A DNA stretch of 64,000 nt from JBFXAN01 sp050184225 (GTDB taxonomy: Bacteria; Chloroflexota; Dehalococcoidia; CAUJGQ01). Location: positions 13,833-77,832 of the forward strand of contig JBFXAN010000005.1 in assembly GCA_050184225.1 (NCBI GenBank). The letters run 5' to 3'. Made by a program: the position numbers and the translations under genes. The notes under the pieces were generated by a model. That model was not told the DNA's origin and did no database searches. It worked only from the letters and a program-made list of their open reading frames with translations. Positions 58,046 through 64,000 of this stretch are shown here, in pieces (position 1 is the first letter of the stretch; the number at the start of each line of letters is the position of its first letter).

Positions 58046-58876
58046 GTGCGACTCGATGGCAAGGTGGCGGTAATCACGGGCGGCGCCTCCGGCATGGGCA
58101 AGGCGACGGCCTCCCTCTTCGTCGAGGAGGGGGCGCGCATCGTTATTGGTGACGTTCAAGCGGAGGCGGTACAGGCCGTGGCGGACTCACTCGGCCCGTC
58201 CTGCATTGCGGTGCGATCCGATGTCACCAGCAGCGAGGATGTCGCCGGTCTGGTGCGGACGGCGGTGGAGCAGTTCGGCAAGCTCGACGTGATCTTCAAC
58301 AACGCCGGTGGCGTGCTCCGGGAGCCGGACGGCGCCCGGCGGCGCCCGGCGGCAGCGGACGGCGCCCGCAACCGGCTCGCCGACATGACGGAGGATCAGT
58401 GGAACGGCATGGTCGCGCTCAACCTGACGAGCGCGTGGCTGGGAATGAAGCACGCGATCCCCTACCTGATCGCCAACGGTGGTGGCTCGATCATCAGCAC
58501 CGCCTCCGTGTCCGCGTTCATGGGCATGGTCGGGCAGGCGGCCTACGGCGCGGCCAAGGGCGGGATCGTCCAGCTCACACGCGTCTGCGCGGTCGAGTAT
58601 GCCGAGGAGGGGATCCGCTGCAACTGTATCTGTCCGGGCGGCACGCTCACGCCGTTGCTGTACGACACCCCCGGGCGCGGGGACCTGGAGACGACACGGG
58701 AGAGGTTGAGCGCCTTGCAGCCGATCCCGCGCGCCGGTCTGCCGGAGGACATCGCCCAGGCGGCGCTCTGGCTGGCGAGCGATGAATCTTCGTTCGTCAC
58801 GGGGCAGGCGATCGTCGTGGATGGCGGCTGGATGGCCTCAGCACGCACGCCCCTGCGGCGGGCGGAGGGCACATGA
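58046..58876 (+). CDS. Short-chain dehydrogenase/reductase
   Basis: NAD(P)-dependent oxidoreductase, 276 residues from GTG 58046 with the strong SD AAAGGAGGT. Cofactor motif TGGASGMG (11-18), NNAG site in VIFNNAGGVL, and the catalytic Ser and YxxxK in SVSAFMGMVGQAAYGAAKGG. Between the NNAG site and the next helix is a Pro/Arg/Ala insertion coded by a GGCGCCCGGCGGCGCCCGGC-type repeat at about 58331-58372. Two truncated copies of its 5' end lie at 49123 and 50025. The substrate is unknown. Confidence 0.92.
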   Translation: MRLDGKVAVITGGASGMGKATASLFVEEGARIVIGDVQAEAVQAVADSLGPSCIAVRSDVTSSEDVAGLVRTAVEQFGKLDVIFNNAGGVLREPDGARRRPAAADGARNRLADMTEDQWNGMVALNLTSAWLGMKHAIPYLIANGGGSIISTASVSAFMGMVGQAAYGAAKGGIVQLTRVCAVEYAEEGIRCNCICPGGTLTPLLYDTPGRGDLETTRERLSALQPIPRAGLPEDIAQAALWLASDESSFVTGQAIVVDGGWMASARTPLRRAEGT

Positions 58877-58975
58877 CCGTTTGCGCCCCACCACCGCCCG
58901 GCACAGTGGCAGGCCGCCGGCTGAACCAAACCTCGGCCGGTGGCCTGCTCCATCGCGGCTCGCTACGGGCGCGGC

Positions 58976-59011
58976 CCGTGGGCCTTCGTGGAACATCACG
59001 AAGGCCCACGG
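58976..59011. terminator. Strong hairpin between convergent SDR and MMPL genes
   Basis: 15 perfect pairs (58976-58990 with 58997-59011) and a 6-base loop, positioned 100 bases after the SDR stop and 20 bases after the MMPL stop. A bidirectional terminator is likely. Confidence 0.65.
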
Positions 59012-59031
59012 GGAGAATGAGATTCTAACCT

Positions 59032-61392
59032 CTATTCGTCAACCCCAGCGGGGACCGGTGCCGGGAGGGACCGGCGGGCCGGAGGAACCTCTGCCGGTTG
59101 TCCGGTCCGCTGAACCTCCGCGGAGTCGCCTTCGCCGACGGCGACGTTGGGCAGCCACTCCAGCCATCGAGGCAGGTACCAGTTCCAGTTCCCCAGCAGC
59201 GTCATGCTCGCCGGGACCAGGACCAGGCGGACGATGGTGGCGTCCATCAATACTGCCACCGCCAGGCCGAAGCCAAACTGCTGCAACGCCGCCAGGTCGC
59301 CCAGGGCAAAGCCACCGAAGACCGCGACCATGATCAGGGCGGCGCCGCTGATCAGGCGGCCCGTGGAGCGAAGCCCGAAGGCGACGGCCTCGTTGTTATC
59401 GCCGGTCTGCATAAACCGCTCGCGGATTCGGCTCAGCAGGAAGACGTGGTAATCCATCGAGAGGCCGAACAGGACCGCGAACAGGAACAGCGGCAGTCCG
59501 GTCTGGATCACGTCCACCTGCTGGAAGCCGAAGAGTTCCGCGCCGACCCCCTTCTGGAAGACCAGCACCATCAGGCCGTAGGTCGCCCCCACGGAGAGGA
59601 GGTTCATGAGGATCGCCTTCACCGGGATGACGATCGAGCGAAACGCCACGGTCAGCAGCACGAAGGTGAGGCCGAGTACGAAGGCGAAGACGATCGGTGT
59701 GTAGGTGTCGTTGATCGCGGCGACATCCACGAACCGGGCCGTTTCGCCGCTGACCAGCGCGCGTGCCGGCACGCCGTCAAAGACCGGCTGGATGTACTCC
59801 GAACGCAGCCGCTCTACCGCATCCATCGCCCGCCTGCCCGCCGGGTCTCCCGCGAGGCGCGCGCGGAGGATGGCGAGGTTGGCCTCCGGGTACACGTCCA
59901 GTTCCGAGCCGACGAAGGCGGGGTCGGCGGCGACCGCCGCTTGCAGGCGCCCGATCGCCGCCTGCACCGGCTCCGCGTCCATCGGGCCGTCGATCACGAC
60001 GACCGCCGGCAGATCCTGCCCGAACCCGAACTCCTCCTGGAGCAGGATGAACGCCTCTTTGGACCTGAGGCCGTCGGGAAGTGCGCTGACCCCGACCTCT
60101 CCCTGGCGGAGATCGACGGACGAGACCGCGGCGGCCAGCAACACGCCGGCGGCGACCACCAGACCGACCACGGGCCGGCGCATGATGGCCCGGGCGGTCC
60201 GATCCCAGAGGCCCCCATTGTTTGACGTTGGGGAACCCCAGCTGGCCTTCGCCGCATGGTTCCCCAACCCCCTCCGATCGGAGGCTCCGCCCGCGATACC
60301 CCCGGCTTCGCGCGGCTGCCCGGTCCGGCGGCGTTGGAGCAACGGCAGGCGGAGGGCGTTGACCTTGTCGCCCATCAGGCCCAGCAGAGCCGGCAGCAGC
60401 GTCATCGAGGCCAACACGGCGGCGATCACCACCAGGAGCGCGCCGGCGCCGACCGCCTGATTGCCGGAGTCCGGTGTGATCAGCAGCCCTGTCAGGGCGA
60501 GGCCGACGGTGATCCCGCTGAACAGCACCGTACGGCCGGCGGTGGCGCCGGTGGCGGCGATCGCGTCGACCTTGCCAATCCCATTCGCCCGCTCGTCGCG
60601 GAAGCGGGAGACGACGAAGAGGGAGTAGTCGATGCCCACGGCCAGCCCCATCATCGTGATGATGTTCGTGACGAAGAAGGGAATGTCATAGACCTGACCG
60701 AGCAACGCCGTGGCTCCGAGTGCGACGACGATGGCGACGACCGCCATCACGATGGGGAGGATGGCGGCGGCGATCGCACCGAACACCAGCGTCAGCACCA
60801 CCAGCGCCACGGAGATGCCGATGCCCTCGCCGGTCGCCAGATCCCTCTCGGCAACCGCGGTGATCTCCGCATCGACCGTGGCGTCACCCGTGACGAGGAC
60901 TTGAAAGGAGCCGTCCGCGCCGGCTCGATCGACAACCTGGTGGACCCGTTCAATCTCACCCCTGGCCTCGTCCGGTATCATCAGCGGCATGATCGTGGTG
61001 CGGCGGTCGGCGGAGACGAGCGACTCGTCGCCCGTCAGGTAGTAGTGCGTCCCGCCGGCAACCACCGCATCGCCCAGCGCCAGAAGGTTGCCATAGAGAT
61101 TCTCGACGAAGCTCCGGTACGCCGGGTCGTCCACGGTCAGCGCGGTGGAGCGCACGACGGCGATCTCGTCGATGGTGGTGTTGGCTTGCCCCAGCCGCTC
61201 GTGCATCAACGCATCGGCCTGCACGGATTCCGGGTTGTTGGTGGGCGCGATGTCCAGGGTCAGCGCGCCTCCCAGCAACGCGCCGATCAGAGCCACCGCG
61301 ATCGCCAGAACGGCCACCCAGACGCCGATCGTCGTCAAGGGACGTCGGGCGCTGGCGCGGGCCAGGTCTGCTGTGGAAAGGCTGAGCTTCAT
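59032..61392 (-). CDS. MMPL-family RND-type transporter
   Basis: Large membrane exporter of 786 residues, typical of lipid or hydrophobe transport in Gram-positive-like and Chloroflexota cells. I use ATG 61392, which overlaps the upstream stop (ATGA) and has GGAGG before it. There are two copies of the RND layout: a first helix, a large outer domain (TTIDEIAVVRSTALT...), then helices with VVALGATALLGQVYDIPFFV and MGLAVGIDYSLFVVSRFRDE (GxDY motif); the second half repeats this with FLFAVLFGLSMDYHVFLLSR. A disordered, repeat-derived insertion (SDRRGLGNHAAKASWGSPTS) separates the halves. Confidence 0.93.
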   Translation of the reverse strand: MKLSLSTADLARASARRPLTTIGVWVAVLAIAVALIGALLGGALTLDIAPTNNPESVQADALMHERLGQANTTIDEIAVVRSTALTVDDPAYRSFVENLYGNLLALGDAVVAGGTHYYLTGDESLVSADRRTTIMPLMIPDEARGEIERVHQVVDRAGADGSFQVLVTGDATVDAEITAVAERDLATGEGIGISVALVVLTLVFGAIAAAILPIVMAVVAIVVALGATALLGQVYDIPFFVTNIITMMGLAVGIDYSLFVVSRFRDERANGIGKVDAIAATGATAGRTVLFSGITVGLALTGLLITPDSGNQAVGAGALLVVIAAVLASMTLLPALLGLMGDKVNALRLPLLQRRRTGQPREAGGIAGGASDRRGLGNHAAKASWGSPTSNNGGLWDRTARAIMRRPVVGLVVAAGVLLAAAVSSVDLRQGEVGVSALPDGLRSKEAFILLQEEFGFGQDLPAVVVIDGPMDAEPVQAAIGRLQAAVAADPAFVGSELDVYPEANLAILRARLAGDPAGRRAMDAVERLRSEYIQPVFDGVPARALVSGETARFVDVAAINDTYTPIVFAFVLGLTFVLLTVAFRSIVIPVKAILMNLLSVGATYGLMVLVFQKGVGAELFGFQQVDVIQTGLPLFLFAVLFGLSMDYHVFLLSRIRERFMQTGDNNEAVAFGLRSTGRLISGAALIMVAVFGGFALGDLAALQQFGFGLAVAVLMDATIVRLVLVPASMTLLGNWNWYLPRWLEWLPNVAVGEGDSAEVQRTGQPAEVPPARRSLPAPVPAGVDE

Positions 61393-61658
61393 TGCGGCCT
61401 CCATCCTCGTGGAGTATTGGTTTGTGGCTCGTTGCCGGCTTCCCGTACGTTTCGCCGTGCGGCTCGCCGCACCGACAGCAACGGCAGGCCGAGGTCGCGG
61501 ATGAGCGCGATCACACCGTGGAGGGCTGCCTGGTCAACGACCGGCCCCACGAGCACGGTCGTCCCATCGTCGCGACGCTGGACGGCCAGACCGCCGAACC
61601 AGTCCGACCAGCCGTCGTCGAGGTGCCCGCTTACGCGAAATCGATAGGTGTCGGCCAT
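61389..61658 (-). CDS. Small conserved protein coupled to the MMPL transporter
   Basis: 89 residues: TYRFRVSGHLDDGWSDWFGG, then GTTVLVGPVVDQAALHGVIA and IRDLGLPLLSVRRAARRNVR. It looks like a compact alpha/beta protein, and I believe similar small proteins of unknown function are common in this group of bacteria, often next to regulators or transporters. Its stop overlaps the MMPL start by four bases (ATGA), so it is translated with it. No signal or membrane helix. Confidence 0.8.
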   Translation of the reverse strand: MADTYRFRVSGHLDDGWSDWFGGLAVQRRDDGTTVLVGPVVDQAALHGVIALIRDLGLPLLSVRRAARRNVREAGNEPQTNTPRGWRPQ

Positions 61659-61779
61659 GGCAACGTCCCCACGATCGAATCGGTCATCGTCATGGGGAAG
61701 CGTTGCAGACGACGGTTGCCCATTGGATCAGCCGAAGGATGCAACCGGGGGTGTAATCAGGGGGTGTAGTTCGAGCCGG

Positions 61780-64000
61780 TCAGAGCAGGTTCAGCTCGGT
61801 CGCGCGGGCGACGGCTTCCGTGCGGTGGCTGACGCCCAACTTGCCGTACGCGTTCGCGATGTGGCGTTTGACGGTGGGCAGGCTGATGACCAGCTGATCG
61901 GCGATCGCTTGATTCCGCATTCCCGCGGCGATCAGACGGAGGATCTCGACCTCCCGCGCCGTGAGCGGCTCGGCAAGAGTGGCGGCGGCGGGCCGGACGG
62001 GGGAGGGGACCGGCGGAGCCGGCGCGTCGAAGACGGACAGGAGTCGCCGGGTATAGGCGCCCGCGAGGCCGCGGGCGGCGGCGTGGCGCAGGAGGTCTCG
62101 CATGACCTCCCCTTCGTCGACGAAGGTGCGGATGAAGCCGCCCGGCTCTGCCAGCGTCAGCGCCTCATCGAGCAGGTGCAGAGCCTCATCCACGTCGCCA
62201 CGCGCATGGTAGGCGACCGCTTGCAGCACCATGACCTTGAGCCGTTCATCCTGCCAACCCTTTGCCTCGACTCGTTGGCGCAAAGGGCCGAGCAACGCCA
62301 GCGCCGCGGATGTATCGCCCCGGGCCAGATCAACCCGGGCACGGCTGATGGGGAGGTCGTGCGCCGTGGCCAGTTCGGTGGCCGCCGCCAGGTTGCCCTG
62401 GCGAAGCAATGTGAGCACCTGTCCGGCGGCAACCTCACGCATCTGAGAGAGGAAGCCATGCTGACGCGCGATTCTACCGGCATTCGCCAGAGCCGCCGCG
62501 GCGCCATTCAGGTCGCCCCGGGCGAGGCTCAGGCGGGTGAGAAACACCTCACAACTGACCAACCGATCATCAGGCTCGGCCTGCCACGCGAGCCTGGCGC
62601 AGTGTTGCCCGTGCTTTTCGGCGGCTTCCAGGTCGTTCCACTCATAGTGGATGCGGGCCAAGCCGAGATGTGCCTCGCCGGCAACCGGTAGCGGCTGATC
62701 GCCGAGCAGTTGCAGCGCGCTCTGGTAGGACTCCGCCGCCGGATAGAGCTGGTTTGCTGCCTCCTGGAGAGCGCCCAGTCCGATGGTCGCGTTCAGTGTG
62801 AAGATGATATTCCCGGACGACTTGCCGGTTTGTATGACTTCGGTATAGGCCCGGCCGGCCGCGACATGGTCCCCCTGGAGATGGTGGGCATATCCTAGTT
62901 TCCAGGCCGTCGACGTGCGGAAGGCAAGATTCTCAGGATGCAGATATTCCAAGGCGCGGCGTGACTGGACGATGATGGTTTCAATCTCACGCTGGCTCGC
63001 AGCCACCGTGGCCCGTATGGCAGCGACACGCCCCACAATGTCTCTGGTCGTGCCGTCCGATTCGGCACCGTGAAGGGCTGATTCAGCAGCGCGGAGCTTC
63101 TCCTCGACGGCGGACACCCGCCCCGTAACCAGCAACACAGAGGCATACGTCGTCCACAACCGCGGCCTCGTATCGAGCACCGACGCCGGCAACGACTCCA
63201 GCCAGTTCAACACAGGCGCCACCGCACCGCGAAAGTGCAAGGGCATCCCCTTCCCTTCAATCAGACGTTCAGCGCGCTCAACGTCATCGGCGGCAGCAGC
63301 GTGATGAAAGGCTTCAATCTCCAGGCCGTTGTTCTCATACCATGCGCTGGCGCGCAGATGAAATTCGGGCGCGCCCCGATGCTGATCCCCAGCAGACGAC
63401 GTGGCGCTCTGGAGCAGTCGCTGACGCAGCAGGTCGGCAAAGAGATGGTGATAGCGATACCAGTGACGCTCGTTGTCCAGGGGGACGATGAACAGGTTGG
63501 TGTGCTCCAAGTATTCCAGGGTCGCTTGCCCGGAAGCAGCAGGGTCGAGCAGAACGGCATCGCACAGGGGGCCGCACAGGCGGTCGAGGATGGAGGTCTG
63601 CAGCAGGAAGCCCCGGATATGGTCAGGCTGTCGCAGCAGAACCTCTTCAACGAGATAGTCCACGATGTAGCGGTCGTCGCCCGAGAACGACCGGATGTAC
63701 CCCGGAACGTCGTCCCGCCCCTGCATCGAGAGCGCGGCCAGCTGGAGTCCGACGACCCATCCTTCGGTTCGCATCTCCAGGGCCGTCACATCGTCCGGCG
63801 TGAGGTCCAGGCTCATGACCTCGTTGAGGAACGCGGCCGCTTCGTCGGTGGTGAAGCGCAGGTCAGTGGCGCGGAGTTCGGCCAGTTCACCACGGCCGCG
63901 CAGGCGGGCGAGTGGCAACGGTGGATCGGCGCGGCCGGCGATGACCAGGTGCATCTGCGGCGGCAGATGGTCGAGCAGAAAGGCAACCGCATTGTGGATC
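61780..64000 (-). CDS. LuxR/MalT-type ATP-dependent regulator, 5' end beyond window
   Basis: The frame is open to the window edge on the minus strand, so the N-terminal ATPase core is missing here; about 740 residues are visible. Middle region: ADPPLPLARLRGRGELAELR and FLNEVMSLDLTPDDVTALEM then RTEGWVVGLQLAAL are the MalT-type signature after the ATPase. TPR-like helices follow, and the C-terminal helix-turn-helix is LTAREVEILRLIAAGMRNQA with LPTVKRHIANAYGKLGVSHR. It precedes the 89-aa and MMPL genes by 121 bases on the same strand and may control them. Confidence 0.92.
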   Translation of the reverse strand, partial: IHNAVAFLLDHLPPQMHLVIAGRADPPLPLARLRGRGELAELRATDLRFTTDEAAAFLNEVMSLDLTPDDVTALEMRTEGWVVGLQLAALSMQGRDDVPGYIRSFSGDDRYIVDYLVEEVLLRQPDHIRGFLLQTSILDRLCGPLCDAVLLDPAASGQATLEYLEHTNLFIVPLDNERHWYRYHHLFADLLRQRLLQSATSSAGDQHRGAPEFHLRASAWYENNGLEIEAFHHAAAADDVERAERLIEGKGMPLHFRGAVAPVLNWLESLPASVLDTRPRLWTTYASVLLVTGRVSAVEEKLRAAESALHGAESDGTTRDIVGRVAAIRATVAASQREIETIIVQSRRALEYLHPENLAFRTSTAWKLGYAHHLQGDHVAAGRAYTEVIQTGKSSGNIIFTLNATIGLGALQEAANQLYPAAESYQSALQLLGDQPLPVAGEAHLGLARIHYEWNDLEAAEKHGQHCARLAWQAEPDDRLVSCEVFLTRLSLARGDLNGAAAALANAGRIARQHGFLSQMREVAAGQVLTLLRQGNLAAATELATAHDLPISRARVDLARGDTSAALALLGPLRQRVEAKGWQDERLKVMVLQAVAYHARGDVDEALHLLDEALTLAEPGGFIRTFVDEGEVMRDLLRHAAARGLAGAYTRRLLSVFDAPAPPVPSPVRPAAATLAEPLTAREVEILRLIAAGMRNQAIADQLVISLPTVKRHIANAYGKLGVSHRTEAVARATELNLL

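Noticed and set aside
59098..60225. 375-codon plus-strand frame opposite the MMPL gene
   Set aside because: Shadow frame with Gln/Asp/His-rich composition; the minus strand has clear MMPL motifs.

Overview
GC-rich bacterial chromosome segment, densely coded on both strands with no rRNA, prophage, CRISPR array or complete insertion sequence. The gene styles (YvcK with an N-terminal membrane anchor, many LuxR-type STAND regulators, lipoprotein cupredoxins, TATACT-type -10 boxes, abundant GC-rich inverted repeats) suggest a Chloroflexota/Thermomicrobia-like organism. That placement is inferred, not shown by a marker gene.

Layout. 1-7.6 kb (minus): housekeeping cluster gatB - yvcK - secG - extracellular solute-binding protein - SAM hydroxide adenosyltransferase - fmt - rlmN (cut by the window edge). 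7.8-8.9 kb (minus): a receiver-like gene and four tRNAs (Trp, Leu-GAG, Cys, Leu-UAA), with long hairpins built from heptanucleotide repeats in and beside the cluster. 8.9-10.9 kb: oligopeptide-type ABC permease pair. 11.4-13.4 kb: a D,D-carboxypeptidase lipoprotein and thioredoxin reductase, convergent. 13.5-15.2 kb: a UGSC-type selenoprotein gene, read through an in-frame UGA with a hairpin matching the bacterial SECIS pattern, followed by its probable partner. 15.4-17.7 kb (minus): thioredoxin-like and cupredoxin lipoproteins, then tsaC. 17.9-23.2 kb (plus): purine cluster guaA - purD - cupin - membrane protein - purC - purS, the last four tightly spaced or overlapping. 23.4-31.9 kb: giant LuxR regulator, secreted beta-helix protein, secreted alpha/beta hydrolase, M23 peptidase, MFS exporter. 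32-48 kb: mixed catabolic and envelope genes (class III aminotransferase, CapA, TolB-like propeller, SMP-30, Gfo/Idh, methyltransferase, ketopantoate reductase, amidohydrolase, CinA, cupin, META protein, sulfatase) and a sigma factor fused to a bifunctional nuclease domain. 49-59 kb: accessory region with a Doc-like toxin and small upstream partner, repeated 5' fragments of one SDR gene, a second giant LuxR regulator, paired alpha/beta hydrolases, a DUF4062-NB-ARC STAND protein and the intact SDR. 59-64 kb (minus): LuxR/MalT-type regulator (cut by the edge), an 89-aa protein and an MMPL transporter.

The most notable items are the UGA-containing UGSC gene, the sigma-nuclease fusion with an internal Shine-Dalgarno, the Doc-like pair inside an SDR remnant, a tRNA-Leu with A instead of U at position 33, and the heptanucleotide hairpins around the tRNA genes.
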